Source: Gp1-AA133 sp963850425 (lineage in GTDB: Bacteria; Acidobacteriota; Terriglobia; Terriglobales; Acidobacteriaceae). From it: a stretch of DNA of 64,000 nucleotides. The DNA is taken from NCBI GenBank assembly GCA_963850425.1, contig CAWKLF010000001.1:992001-1056000 (forward strand), read 5' to 3'. The position numbers and the translations under genes were made by a program. Position 1 is the first letter of the stretch, and each line of letters opens with the position of its first letter. The notes below the pieces were generated by a model. That model made no database searches. It was given only the letters and a program-made list of their open reading frames with translations, and had not been told where the DNA came from. This document shows positions 7,874 to 16,850 of the stretch, one piece after another.

Positions 7874-9313
7874 GTGCGCACGCGTCTCATTTTCTCATTA
7901 CCGCTTCTCTTCCTGCTCACGGCGGTGGCGGATATTCGCGCATATGCCGACGTCATCCACCTCAAGAACGGCCGCAAGATTTGGGCCGACCACGTTCGCG
8001 AAAACGGCACACACGTCGAGTACGAGGTCGGCGAAGACTCCTACAAGATTTTGAAAGCCTCGGTGCAGAGCATTGAAGAAGGCGGAGTCGCTCCCGCATT
8101 CGCATCGTCGGCCAGCGGCCAGGGATCTGCGAAGGATCTGCCCACGTTCGTTCCAGAGGATGGCCTCGCCGGCCACCAGGATCTTGCGACCAAAATCGTT
8201 CATGACGGCAAGGTGGACCTCGATGCTCTGACGGCCATCGAGAAGGAGGGTAAGCCGGAACTTTCCGCCACTGCCTATTTCCTCGCGGCCAAACACGAAT
8301 TTGAACATGGCAATCTTCCGCAGGCACGCCGGCAGTTCGAGGCTGCCCTCCGATTCCAACCCGAAAATTCCACAATCCTGAGCTATTACGCGATGGCTTT
8401 GGTGCGGTCCGGCAATGCCGCGGCTGCCTTGCCCTACGCCGAGCGCTCGACGCGCGCCAATCCCAATTCGGCGGACGCCTATACCGTGCTCGGATACGTT
8501 CAATTCTCCGCCGACCGCACGAAAGATGCCGCCCGCACCTGGAAGCATTCGCTCGAGTTGCGCCCCGATCCAGTGGTCGAACAATATCTGGCGAAAGCCC
8601 AACGCGAAGTCACGACCGAAGCGGACTTCTCTCAGAAAGAGAGCAGCCACTTCACCTTGCGCTACGAGGGCAAGCAATCCTCCGAACAGCTTCGCCGCGA
8701 ACTAATGGCAACGCTCGAATCAGAATACGATGATCTGGTCCGGCAGCTTGGGGTCGCACCCCGCGCCAGCATTCCCGTCATTCTGTACACGGAGAAAGCA
8801 TTTTTCGATGTAACGCAGGCTCCGTCGTGGTCAGGCGCCGTGAACGATGGCAAGCTTCGGATTCCGATCAGCGGAATTTCCTCGATGACTTCGGACCTGG
8901 CTCGCGTCCTGAAGCACGAACTCGCCCATTCCTTCGTGAACCAGGCTTCGGCAGGGCGTTGTCCGACTTGGCTCAACGAGGGCGTGGCGCAATCGGTGGA
9001 GGGGAAGTCCCTGGCATCGGATGGCCGCCGCATCGGGCAATTGTTCCGGGCTCAGCACGCCATCCCCTATAACGTCCTTGAAGGCAGCTTCATGCGCTTC
9101 TCTAATGTGGAAGCGGTGGTGGCCTACGATGAGTCACTTGCGGCCGTGGAGTACATCAACGAAACCTACGGGATCGGCGATGTGGAACGTATTCTTGAGC
9201 GAATCGGCCAAGGCAGTTCGGCCGAGGCGGCTCTGCGCGCCACCATCCACTCCGACTATGGCCAGCTCGAAACTGAAGTCGGACACTTTCTGGGCTCAAA
9301 GTACGGTGAGTAG
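7874..9313 (+). CDS. TPR protein with C-terminal gluzincin-like (peptidase MA) domain
   Basis: A 479-residue protein with a GTG start and a signal peptide (RLIFSLPLLFLLTAVADIRAYA). Residues 25-70 form a small beta domain (DVIHLKNGRKIWADHV) seen in many envelope proteins. TPR-like repeats cover about 130-240 (FLAAKHEFEHGNLPQARRQFEAAL and similar). The C-terminal domain has a zinc-protease motif HELAHSFVNQ (348-357) followed by WLNEG with Glu369, giving HExxH-x16-E. This is typical of peptidase-MA-like domains often fused to TPRs. The substrate is unknown. It is transcribed divergently from the M1-like peptidase gene, so two secreted zincins share one 38-bp start region. Confidence 0.8.
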   Translation: MRTRLIFSLPLLFLLTAVADIRAYADVIHLKNGRKIWADHVRENGTHVEYEVGEDSYKILKASVQSIEEGGVAPAFASSASGQGSAKDLPTFVPEDGLAGHQDLATKIVHDGKVDLDALTAIEKEGKPELSATAYFLAAKHEFEHGNLPQARRQFEAALRFQPENSTILSYYAMALVRSGNAAAALPYAERSTRANPNSADAYTVLGYVQFSADRTKDAARTWKHSLELRPDPVVEQYLAKAQREVTTEADFSQKESSHFTLRYEGKQSSEQLRRELMATLESEYDDLVRQLGVAPRASIPVILYTEKAFFDVTQAPSWSGAVNDGKLRIPISGISSMTSDLARVLKHELAHSFVNQASAGRCPTWLNEGVAQSVEGKSLASDGRRIGQLFRAQHAIPYNVLEGSFMRFSNVEAVVAYDESLAAVEYINETYGIGDVERILERIGQGSSAEAALRATIHSDYGQLETEVGHFLGSKYGE

Positions 9314-9390
9314 AACGCTTCTGTATAGCACGTCCTTCCGCTAGCCAACTCTCGCCCTGTGTGCTACCTTCAGCCCTCTCGGGTCCGCTT

Positions 9391-10149
9391 ATGAAGGGTC
9401 TGCTCATTCGGCGTAATAAGAAGATCCCGGTCGCGATCGAGCCGGTTGCCTCCGCCTTTCCCTGCTTAAAGAATGCCGAGATCGCTGCGGCATTCGCCGG
9501 ACAACGAAGTGCGGGCGATTTCTACGATTCAATCCGGGTGAGTCCATCGCGCGTCCTTTTCGGCCTGCTCGACGTCGCCGGCCGGCGCGAGCAGAATCAG
9601 GAAATCCTCTCTGCAGCGCAGACAGTTTTCCGCGACACGGGGACGAAGTTGCTCTCTCCGCCGGAAGCCAACGAGGCCGATGCGATGACGGAACTTTGTC
9701 TCGCGCTGAATCGGGCCATCATGAATGCGGCCGGGGGTGTGCACTCCAGCCCAGCCTTCGCAGGTTGCTACAACGAAGACTTGGGCATTCTCTGCTACTT
9801 CAACTGCGGACATACTCCCGCCTTGGTTCGCCATGCAAGCGACGTTTCGGAACTAGGGGCCACCGGTCTGCCCCTGGGCTTGTTCTCGATGGCTCCTACT
9901 GAGGCGCGACTGATAGCGATGGAGCCCGGTTCGGCCCTGGCGCTTGTTTCCCGCGGCGTGGTCGAAACCGAATACAAAAGGCAGGAATTCGGATTGGGCA
10001 GAGTTGAATCAGCCTTGAAGAATGCCAACTTGGCCGGCGCGCATGCGGTTTGCCACTCGATCCTGGACGATGTCCAGCGTTTCGCTTCTTCCGAGCCCAT
10101 CAAGGATGACATCACGGCCTTGGCCCTGGTCCGGAGTTCCGCATCCTAG
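9391..10149 (+). CDS. SpoIIE/RsbU-type PP2C serine phosphatase
   Basis: A 252-residue stand-alone PP2C-like domain. The metal-binding motifs are intact: GDFYD (about 42-46), the LLDVAG strand, FNCGHTPA and KDDITALAL near the C-terminus. Such phosphatases dephosphorylate anti-sigma-factor antagonists or other Ser/Thr phosphoproteins. No sensor domain is attached and no anti-sigma or antagonist gene is adjacent, so its partner is unknown. I chose ATG 9391 (MKGLLIRRNKK); an upstream in-frame start at 9361 adds ten residues with no clear ribosome binding site, and neither start has a strong one. The gap of 131 bp to the next gene shows a TACAAT box at 10210 but no matching -35. Confidence 0.85.
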   Translation: MKGLLIRRNKKIPVAIEPVASAFPCLKNAEIAAAFAGQRSAGDFYDSIRVSPSRVLFGLLDVAGRREQNQEILSAAQTVFRDTGTKLLSPPEANEADAMTELCLALNRAIMNAAGGVHSSPAFAGCYNEDLGILCYFNCGHTPALVRHASDVSELGATGLPLGLFSMAPTEARLIAMEPGSALALVSRGVVETEYKRQEFGLGRVESALKNANLAGAHAVCHSILDDVQRFASSEPIKDDITALALVRSSAS

Positions 10150-10280
10150 CGGGTAAAAGGGGCTAGCTGCACGTGTCCAAACGGCTGGATCAGGCCCGCT
10201 ACGCGGGGTTACAATCTCGTAAAGCTCAAAGTTCAGCCCGAGTCCGGCTGCGGCCAGAGACTCCTTGGTGATTCTTTTCA

Positions 10281-11450
10281 ATGAATAAGAAACAGTTGCT
10301 ATGTCTGTGCCTTTGCCTGGTGATCCTGCCTGAGGTCCTCGAGGCGGACACCGTAGTCGAGGAAATTATCGCGCGCGTCAATAACTCCATCATTACCCGT
10401 TCCGATTTCGAGCGCAGCAAACTGCAGCTTAAAGACGAGGCCAAACAGCAAGACCCGAACAACCCCGAAAAAGATATTGCCGGGAAGGAGCGCGATGTCC
10501 TCCGTGATCTGATCGACCAGCAGCTCCTCATTGACAAAGGTAAGGATCTGGGACTCACCGCCGACACGGAACTGATCAAGAAACTCGACGAGATGCGCAA
10601 GCAGATGAACCTGGAGTCGCTCGACGATCTGGAAAAAGCGGCGCAAGCACAGGGCATCTCCTACGAGGATTTCAAGCAGAATATGCGCAACCAGATCATT
10701 ACCCAGCAGGTCATTGGGCGCGAGGTGGGCGGACATCTGAACATCACTAAGGAAGAAGAACAAAAGTTTTACGAGGAGCATAAGAGTGAAATGGAGCAGC
10801 CGGAACAGATTCGGCTGAGTGAAATCCTGGTTTCCACCTCCAAGCCTTCCTCGATCACGCCGATTGCAAAACCTGATCCGGCTGCGCCACCTGCGGCGGA
10901 CGGGGCCAAACCTGCCGAGACGCCCGCCCCAGTGGCTCCTCCGGCGGCCGATGAACTAGCGGCCGCCGAAGCCAAAGCCAACAGCCTGCACGAGCAGATC
11001 CAGAAGGGCGCCCCCTTCGACGACGTTGCCAAGAAGAGTTCCGATGGGCCGAGTGCTGCCCAGGGCGGTGACCTGGGCTACTTCAAGCGGGGAACCCTGT
11101 CGAAGGACCTGGAAGATCGCACGTTCGCCATGAAGGCCGGCGACGTCACCGACGTGATTCGCACGAAGCAGGGCTTCGTGATTCTTAAGGTCACCGAGCA
11201 CCAGCAGGCCGGGATCCCGACCCTGAAGCAAATGGAGCCGCGCATCCAGGACGCCTTGTACTATCAGAAGCTGCAACCAGCGCTGCGCACCTATTTGAAG
11301 AAATTGCGCGAGGAAGCGTTCATCGACGTCCACTCGGGCTACGTGGACACTGGGGCCAGCCCGAATCAGACCAAGCCCGTCGAAACTCCGGGAAAAGAAG
11401 CAGGCGCCAAGAATCTCAAAAAGAAGAAAAAACTGGGAATTTTCAAATAG
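10281..11450 (+). CDS. SurA-like periplasmic chaperone / parvulin peptidyl-prolyl isomerase
   Basis: A 389-residue exported protein: signal sequence about 1-22, SurA N-terminal chaperone region about 23-170 (VEEIIARVNNSIITRSDFE), and a single parvulin (PpiC) domain about 175-310 with IRLSEILV, SDGPSAAQGGDLGYFKRG and TKQGFVILKV. A Pro/Ala-rich insertion (about 186-224) splits the first strand of the parvulin domain from the rest. The protein ends in an unusual Lys-rich tail, NLKKKKKLGIFK. SurA helps outer-membrane proteins fold before BAM insertion. The tail resembles the C-terminus of BamD at 31266 (see findings). Downstream is YhaM after 54 bp. Confidence 0.88.
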   Translation: MNKKQLLCLCLCLVILPEVLEADTVVEEIIARVNNSIITRSDFERSKLQLKDEAKQQDPNNPEKDIAGKERDVLRDLIDQQLLIDKGKDLGLTADTELIKKLDEMRKQMNLESLDDLEKAAQAQGISYEDFKQNMRNQIITQQVIGREVGGHLNITKEEEQKFYEEHKSEMEQPEQIRLSEILVSTSKPSSITPIAKPDPAAPPAADGAKPAETPAPVAPPAADELAAAEAKANSLHEQIQKGAPFDDVAKKSSDGPSAAQGGDLGYFKRGTLSKDLEDRTFAMKAGDVTDVIRTKQGFVILKVTEHQQAGIPTLKQMEPRIQDALYYQKLQPALRTYLKKLREEAFIDVHSGYVDTGASPNQTKPVETPGKEAGAKNLKKKKKLGIFK

Positions 11451-11504
11451 ACTCAGACGACCGCTAAGAGACTTCAGGGCGCAGGGGGCGTAGCAACCTA
11501 TTTC

Positions 11505-12590
11505 ATGAAACAGTTCTTCATCTGCGACTGCACCGTGCAGGAAAACAAGATCATCACCTCAACCTTTGTGGTGGTGTCGAAGCAGGTTAAGCCTAAAAAG
11601 ACCGGGGACCCTTATCTTGCGCTCACCCTGGGCGATCGAACCGGGCAGATTGAAGCGAAGATGTGGGACAACGTCGAGGATGCACTGGACGCCTTCGAGC
11701 AGGACGATTACCTGAAAATCAAAGGCCTGATTAACAAATACAAAAACCGCTTTCAGCTGACCATTCACAAATTGCGCAGGTTGGGAGAATCGGAAATCGA
11801 CTTTTCCGACTACCTGCCCAAAACCACGAAAAACATTGATGAGCTGTGGCAGGCTCTAACGGATTTTGTGGCGAGCATGCAAAACCTGCACTTGAAAAAC
11901 CTGATTCAAGGCTTCATGGCGGACCCTGAAATCGCAGCAGCCTACCGCAATGCCCCGGCCGCCAAGACATTGCATCACGCCTACATTGGCGGCCTGCTCG
12001 ATCATGTCGTGTCCTTGTTTCGTTCCTGTGACCTGATTTGCCGGAATTACCCGCAAGTAAATCGCGATCTGGTCCTGACGGGGGCGTTTCTTCACGACAT
12101 CGGCAAGATTCACGAACTCACCTACAACCGGTCCTTCTCGTACACAACGCGCGGACAGTTGCTTGGTCACATGATCATTGAACTGGAGATGTTGCAGGCC
12201 AAGCTCTCGCTGGTGCCGGATTTTCCTCCCGAACTGAAGACGCTGCTCGAGCACCTCATCATCAGCCATCACGGCGAGTACGAGTTCGGATCGCCCAAGC
12301 TTCCCATGTTCCCCGAAGCACTTTTACTGCATTACATGGACGATCTCGATTCGAAAATGGAGAGCATGCGAGCCTTGTTCGACCGGGAAATCGAACAGGA
12401 GAATCCCTGGACCAGCTACAATGCCTCGCTGGGCCGGCCAGTCTTGAATACTACGAAATTTCTTGCGCCAAAATCTGCGCCGCCAGTATCCGCTGCTTCG
12501 TCTGAAGGCGAGACACTGCCTCTGCAATTGGACGACCTCGAGGAATGCGATCCTGCCCCGGCGGCCGGTCAGGAGCCGGTGAAGACGTAG
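11505..12590 (+). CDS. yhaM: 3'-5' exoribonuclease YhaM family (OB fold plus HD domain)
   Basis: A 361-residue protein. Residues 1-95 form an OB nucleic-acid-binding fold (TFVVVSKQVKPKKTGDPYLALTLGDRTGQIEAKMW). Residues 145-310 form an HD metal-dependent hydrolase with HHAYIGGLLDHVVS and LTGAFLHDIGKI, then HLIISHHGEYEFGSPKLP. This order is diagnostic for YhaM/CBF1, which trims RNA and ssDNA from the 3' end. The C-terminal 50 residues are poorly conserved. Length fits the family (about 310-360). It sits in a run of plus-strand genes after the SurA-like gene. Function is known from Firmicutes homologues and inferred here. Confidence 0.88.
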   Translation: MKQFFICDCTVQENKIITSTFVVVSKQVKPKKTGDPYLALTLGDRTGQIEAKMWDNVEDALDAFEQDDYLKIKGLINKYKNRFQLTIHKLRRLGESEIDFSDYLPKTTKNIDELWQALTDFVASMQNLHLKNLIQGFMADPEIAAAYRNAPAAKTLHHAYIGGLLDHVVSLFRSCDLICRNYPQVNRDLVLTGAFLHDIGKIHELTYNRSFSYTTRGQLLGHMIIELEMLQAKLSLVPDFPPELKTLLEHLIISHHGEYEFGSPKLPMFPEALLLHYMDDLDSKMESMRALFDREIEQENPWTSYNASLGRPVLNTTKFLAPKSAPPVSAASSEGETLPLQLDDLEECDPAPAAGQEPVKT

Positions 12591-12659
12591 TCTCGCGTCC
12601 GCGAGTGCTTGAAAAGTACGACTACCGTTTCAGTACATTTTTCCCGACTGGAGATTTAC

Positions 12660-13406
12660 ATGCGATCACGCCTTGGACTACTCACCCTCGCTGGTTATCT
12701 GACTTTCACAGTGCTGGCCTGCACTTCCAAGCCGCCCGCAAATGATGCGGCAACCTCGACAACCACCACCGATTCGAACGGCTCTCCAGCAAGCAATGAT
12801 GGCTCGAGCCCATCGCCCAGCAACTCATCGCCTGCAAGTCGAGGTGATTCCCGCGGAGGTAACATGGCTGCGAATCGAGAGGCAGCCGCTCCGCAATCGA
12901 TTGTGGTCCCCAGCGGCACTGTCCTGACCGTTCGCCTCGGAGAAACCTTAAGTTCGAAGCAGAGCCAGGCGGGGCAGAGTTTTTCTGCGACCCTTGCGGA
13001 ACCGGTTCAAGTTGACGGACAAACGCTAATTCCCAGCGGGGCGACGGCCAGTGGAACGGTAGTGGCGGCGCAATCGGCGGGCAAGTTCAAGGGGGCTTCG
13101 CTGCTGCAGATCAAGCTGAATTCTATTACCGTGGGTGGCAGACAGCGGTCGATCGAGACCTCCTCGGTCGCGCGCTCGGAAAAGGGAAAAGGGAAGCGCT
13201 CTGCTGCAATGATTGGCGGCGGTGCCGGGGCGGGCGCCCTCATCGGAGCCTTGGCTGGTGGCGGCAAAGGCGCGGCCATCGGTGCGCTGGTCGGAGGCGG
13301 TGCAGGCACGGCTGGGTCAGCCTATACCGGCAACCGCGACGTAACCCTGCCCGCGGAGTCCGCTGTCAGCTTTAAGCTCGAAGCGCCCTTGCATCTAGAA
13401 CGTTAG
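12660..13406 (+). CDS. Lipoprotein with glycine-zipper segment
   Basis: A 248-residue lipoprotein. The signal peptide ends in the lipobox VLAC (about residues 18-21), followed by a Ser/Thr/Asn-rich linker (about 22-80). A conserved beta-rich region (about 85-175) contains IVVPSGTVLTVRLGE and FSATLAEPVQVDGQTLIPSGA, a pattern shared with conjugation TrbI/VirB10-like and other acidobacterial hypothetical proteins. A glycine-zipper membrane-associating stretch follows (about 185-225, GGGAGAGALIGALAGGGKG). GGAG precedes the ATG. A strong terminator follows at 13433-13463, ending this transcription unit. The role is unknown; an envelope structural function is likely. Confidence 0.75.
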   Translation: MRSRLGLLTLAGYLTFTVLACTSKPPANDAATSTTTTDSNGSPASNDGSSPSPSNSSPASRGDSRGGNMAANREAAAPQSIVVPSGTVLTVRLGETLSSKQSQAGQSFSATLAEPVQVDGQTLIPSGATASGTVVAAQSAGKFKGASLLQIKLNSITVGGRQRSIETSSVARSEKGKGKRSAAMIGGGAGAGALIGALAGGGKGAAIGALVGGGAGTAGSAYTGNRDVTLPAESAVSFKLEAPLHLER

Positions 13407-13432
13407 TTCGCCGTCGTTCCTCTGAAATGAAG

Positions 13433-13463
13433 ATCCCGGAGGCTGCGGTCTCCGGGATTTTTT
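13433..13463 (+). terminator. Rho-independent terminator after the lipoprotein gene
   Basis: A perfect 9-bp GC-rich stem (ATCCCGGAG / CTCCGGGAT) with an 8-nt loop runs into six T residues (13458-13463). It is placed 26 bp after the lipoprotein stop and 30 bp before the HAD gene start. Confidence 0.92.
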
Positions 13464-13493
13464 GCGCCTCACACTCCTCTACGATAATTAGCG

Positions 13494-14189
13494 ATGATCA
13501 ATTTTTCGGATACGGAACTCCTCACCTTCGACTGCTACGGAACTCTGATTGACTGGGAGAGCGGAATTTTCTCTGCCCTCGGTCCTGTGCTGGCTGCGCA
13601 TGGAAAGTCAATCGCCGATGCGGATTTACTTGCGCTCTATGGAGAATTTGAAGCGAGCGCCGAGGCGGGAGAATATCGGCCGTATCGGGAAGTCCTGCAG
13701 TCGGTCGTCCGTTCCTTCGGCCAGCGTCTCGGATTCGATCCTACCCAGGCCGAGCTCCAGTCGCTGCCAGACTCAGTCTCGCGATGGCAGCCTTGGCCCG
13801 ACACCGTGGATGCGCTCAAGCGACTCTCCGGTCGCTACCGACTGGCCATCATTTCAAACATCGACGACGAATTGTTTGCCCGCACGCGCGAGTTCCTGCC
13901 GGTAAAGTTCGTGGACGTCACCACGGCGCAGCAAGCGCGCTGTTACAAGCCGGGCCTGGAGATTTTTCGGCTGGCTCTCACAAAAACCGCGGTGCCGCAC
14001 AGCCGAATATTGCACGTGGGGCAGAGCGTTTATCACGATGTGCTGCCCGCGCAATCTCTTAAACTGGCGACCGTTTGGGTAAATCGCCCCTCGCCTCGCG
14101 CCGGAATTGGGGCGGTCATACAAGCGGCCGGGACGCCGGACCTGGAAGTTCCCGATCTCGCAACCCTCGCGACACGGGCAGGTTGCTAA
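13494..14189 (+). CDS. Haloacid dehalogenase type II-like HAD hydrolase
   Basis: A 231-residue HAD-superfamily enzyme. Motif I is FDCYGTLIDWE (about 12-22) with the nucleophile Asp. Motif II is IISNIDD, motif III uses the Lys in ARCYKPGLEIF, and motif IV is HVGQSVYHDVLPA. The cap region and the CYGTLIDWE sequence resemble L-2-haloacid dehalogenases, but many members are phosphatases, so the substrate is open. The start lies 30 bp after a terminator. A -10-like TACGATAAT sits 6-14 nt before the ATG and there is no ribosome binding site, so a leaderless transcript is possible. Confidence 0.85.
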   Translation: MINFSDTELLTFDCYGTLIDWESGIFSALGPVLAAHGKSIADADLLALYGEFEASAEAGEYRPYREVLQSVVRSFGQRLGFDPTQAELQSLPDSVSRWQPWPDTVDALKRLSGRYRLAIISNIDDELFARTREFLPVKFVDVTTAQQARCYKPGLEIFRLALTKTAVPHSRILHVGQSVYHDVLPAQSLKLATVWVNRPSPRAGIGAVIQAAGTPDLEVPDLATLATRAGC

Positions 14190-14210
14190 ACTCCTCTGAT
14201 TCTCGGCCGC

Positions 14211-14906
14211 CTAAAATCCCGCCGGCATCTTTACGATCTTCTTCCGAATAGCGCAGTGTACGAGTTCGGCTTTGTTATGAATATCGAGCTTGCGCATGAG
14301 ATTGAATTTGTGCGCTTCCACCGTCTTCAAACTGAGTCCCAACATGCCGGCGATTTTGCGAACCGTGTTTCCCTCGGCCAGCAATTTCATGATCTCGGTT
14401 TCGCGAGGTGTCAAAGAGGTCCGTGAAGGTCGCGCACGATCCCGTCCAAACCTGCCATTGTCCAGCAGGCCGCCCAGGACTTCGGGACTTACGAATTTCC
14501 CGCCTTGGTGCACGTCGCGCAGAACGCTTGCGAGTTTATCAGCGGGCGTGTCCTTCAGAAGGTAGCCGGCCGCCCCTGCCTGCAATCCCTGCATGACGTA
14601 ATCCTGGCTCTCGTGCATGGTCAGGAAAATGACGCGTGTTTCCGGGTAATCCGTTTGGATGACTCGAGTCGCATCGAACGAAGAGAAGCCGGGCATGCCG
14701 ATGTCCATCAGCACAATGTCCGGGCGAACCTCGATGACGCATTTCAAGGCTTCCGCGGCGTCGCCCGCTTCTCCAACAATTTCTACGTCGCTCTCATCTT
14801 GCAGTAGTCGACGAATTCCTTGGCGCACCAAGACATGATCATCCGCGATGACACATCGAATTTTGCTTTTCAATTCTGTCGTGGTCGTTTCGTCGAGATA
14901 CACCAT
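14211..14906 (-). CDS. NarL/FixJ family response regulator (REC plus LuxR HTH)
   Basis: About 231 residues. The receiver domain (about 15-135) has the acidic pocket IADDH, the phosphoacceptor in IVLMDIGMPG, the Thr in IFLTMHES and the Lys in LLKDTPADK. The LuxR-type helix-turn-helix follows (about 160-222: LTPRETEIMKLLAEG...LSLKTVEAHKFNLMRKL). It should bind DNA as a dimer after phosphorylation. No histidine kinase is adjacent, so it is an orphan regulator here. The start is uncertain: GGAGGA is directly next to ATG 14906, so GTG 14903 or the upstream ATG 14963 are alternatives. It is divergent from aroC and convergent with the HAD gene. Confidence 0.9.
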   Translation of the reverse strand: MVYLDETTTTELKSKIRCVIADDHVLVRQGIRRLLQDESDVEIVGEAGDAAEALKCVIEVRPDIVLMDIGMPGFSSFDATRVIQTDYPETRVIFLTMHESQDYVMQGLQAGAAGYLLKDTPADKLASVLRDVHQGGKFVSPEVLGGLLDNGRFGRDRARPSRTSLTPRETEIMKLLAEGNTVRKIAGMLGLSLKTVEAHKFNLMRKLDIHNKAELVHCAIRKKIVKMPAGF

Positions 14907-15083
14907 TCCTCCAGGCCAGAGAAATTGGAAGCGAGACGAGTGTGCGAAACAGCAGGATCGCAATATCAGGGTGGCGTGAAGCGATTCTACCGATTCAAAG
15001 GGGGGATGTCACGGCAGAAAGCCATTGCTTCCCCAGTTGCCTGCCCCTTGTCTCGACCCTTCATCAGTTAGAATCAACTGCTT

Positions 15084-16256
15084 ATGTTGCGCTACTTCAC
15101 CTCCGGAGAATCTCACGGCGAAGCCTTGGTTGCATTTCTCTCGGGTCTGCCGGCGGGCCTGCGCGTCGACCTGGAATTTGTTAACCGGGATCTCTGGCGA
15201 CGGCAACAAGGCTACGGACGCGGCGGCCGTATGAAAATCGAAACCGACAAGGCGCACATTTTGTCGGGCGTCCACCACGGAATGACCATCGGCTCCCCCA
15301 TCGCGATCCTGCTGGAGAACAAAGACTGGAAGAACTGGCAGGAATCATTGCCGGTTGCCGAGGGCGACCCCGCCAAGCACAAGGCGGTGAAATCGCCTCG
15401 GCCGGGCCACGCCGACCTGGCGGGCGCGCTGAAATACAACTTTTCTGAGGCTCGCTATGTACTGGAGCGAGCCTCTGCCCGTGAATCGGCCGCTCGTGTG
15501 GCAGTCGGTGCCCTGGCAAAGCTGTTTCTTCGGGAACTGAATATCGAGGTTCTTAGCCACGTCATCTCCGTGGGATCCGTTTCGCTGGCGGAGGAAGTGC
15601 CGTGGGATGCGATCAAGATGGTCAGCGAGAAGGTCGAAATTCTATTGAGTTGCGCAAACGGAACGGCCGAGCAGCACATGAAGGAAGAGGTCGACAAGGT
15701 ACTGAAAACTGGCGACTCCGTCGGTGGCGTCTTTGAAGTCGTGGCCCACAACGTTCCGCCCGGCCTGGGAACCTATGCGCAGTGGGACGAACGACTGGAC
15801 GCGCTGCTCGCGGCCGCGGTCATGTCGTTGCAGGCCGTGAAAGCAGTCGAGATCGGGTCGGGCATTAGCGCCGCTTCAGCGCCGGGATCGCAGGTCCACG
15901 ACGAAATCGGCTACCGGGCAGACGATCGCTACACGAAATTCAGCCGCGCCCACAACAATGCAGGCGGAATTGAAGGCGGAGTATCCAACGGAGAAGAGAT
16001 TCGTGTCCGCGGATATCTCAAACCCATTTCAACTTTGCGCCGACCACTTGCATCCGTAGACTTCTCCACGCGCGAACCGGTGAAAGCCGCCTATGAGCGC
16101 TCCGACGTGTGCGTCGTTCCGGCCGCCGGAGTGGCGGCAGAATCCATGGTCGCGCTCACCCTGGCGCGGGCGGCGCTGGAAAAGTTTGGCGGCGACTCCA
16201 TGGTTGAGACCAAGCGCAACTTTGCAGGCTATCTGGAACAGCTGAAGAACTTCTGA
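15084..16256 (+). CDS. aroC: Chorismate synthase
   Basis: A 390-residue enzyme that converts EPSP to chorismate using reduced FMN, the last step of the shikimate pathway. Family signatures are clear: FTSGESHGEALVAFLSGLPAG at the start, YGRGGRMKIE, RPGHADLAGALKY, and SARESAARVAVGA. The C-terminal part contains HNNAGGIEGGVSNGEEI and KPISTLRRPL. TAGAAT lies 9 nt upstream of the ATG and the leader would be very short. def follows 14 bp after the stop, so aroC, def, fmt and rsmB are probably read together. Length is normal. Confidence 0.96.
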   Translation: MLRYFTSGESHGEALVAFLSGLPAGLRVDLEFVNRDLWRRQQGYGRGGRMKIETDKAHILSGVHHGMTIGSPIAILLENKDWKNWQESLPVAEGDPAKHKAVKSPRPGHADLAGALKYNFSEARYVLERASARESAARVAVGALAKLFLRELNIEVLSHVISVGSVSLAEEVPWDAIKMVSEKVEILLSCANGTAEQHMKEEVDKVLKTGDSVGGVFEVVAHNVPPGLGTYAQWDERLDALLAAAVMSLQAVKAVEIGSGISAASAPGSQVHDEIGYRADDRYTKFSRAHNNAGGIEGGVSNGEEIRVRGYLKPISTLRRPLASVDFSTREPVKAAYERSDVCVVPAAGVAAESMVALTLARAALEKFGGDSMVETKRNFAGYLEQLKNF

Positions 16257-16270
16257 AACCTGAACCCTGA

Positions 16271-16780
16271 ATGATCTATCCCATCGTAAAATTCGGCGAT
16301 CCGGTACTCGAGAAGAAAGCTGAGCCGGTGACCGTTTTCAATGATGAATTGAAAAAACTAGTCGACGACATGTTCGAGTCGATGTACGCGGCACACGGTG
16401 TAGGATTAGCCGCTCCGCAAATCGGCATCTCGAAGCGCTTGGCTGTGATCGATGTTACGTTCAAGGAAGATCCGGACGCCAGGCTGGTGTTGGCGAACCC
16501 GGAAATCATTCACAGCGAAGGTCGCCACTCGCAGAACGAAGGCTGCTTGAGCATTCCCGACTTCCGCGAAAGTGTAACCCGTCCACGCATGGTAACGATT
16601 CGCGCCCAGGACGTGACCGGCAAATTCTACGAAAAAACCGGAGAGGAGTTGCTGGCTCGCGCCTTTCTGCACGAAACCGATCACCTCAACGGCAAGCTGT
16701 ACATGAGTCACTTGAGCGCCTTGAAACGCGACTTGATGAAACGCAAAATTCGCAAGCTGATGAAGGCCGGCGAGTGGTGA
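16271..16780 (+). CDS. def: Peptide deformylase
   Basis: A 169-residue enzyme that removes the formyl group from nascent N-terminal methionine. All three motifs are present: GVGLAAPQIG (about 43-52), EGCLSIP with the metal-binding Cys (about 90-96) and the HETDHLNG helix (about 137-144) with both His ligands and Glu. The ATG directly follows a CCTGAACCCTGA sequence, with no ribosome binding site. The same 7-mer lies just before nadC (see findings). fmt follows 70 bp later; def and fmt act on the same formyl-methionine cycle. Confidence 0.96.
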   Translation: MIYPIVKFGDPVLEKKAEPVTVFNDELKKLVDDMFESMYAAHGVGLAAPQIGISKRLAVIDVTFKEDPDARLVLANPEIIHSEGRHSQNEGCLSIPDFRESVTRPRMVTIRAQDVTGKFYEKTGEELLARAFLHETDHLNGKLYMSHLSALKRDLMKRKIRKLMKAGEW

Positions 16781-16850
16781 GTAGTTTCGTGGCCAGACCA
16801 ACACATTGCGGTCCACTCACCCAGCTACCCTTCGGCGACTGCCCATCTGA

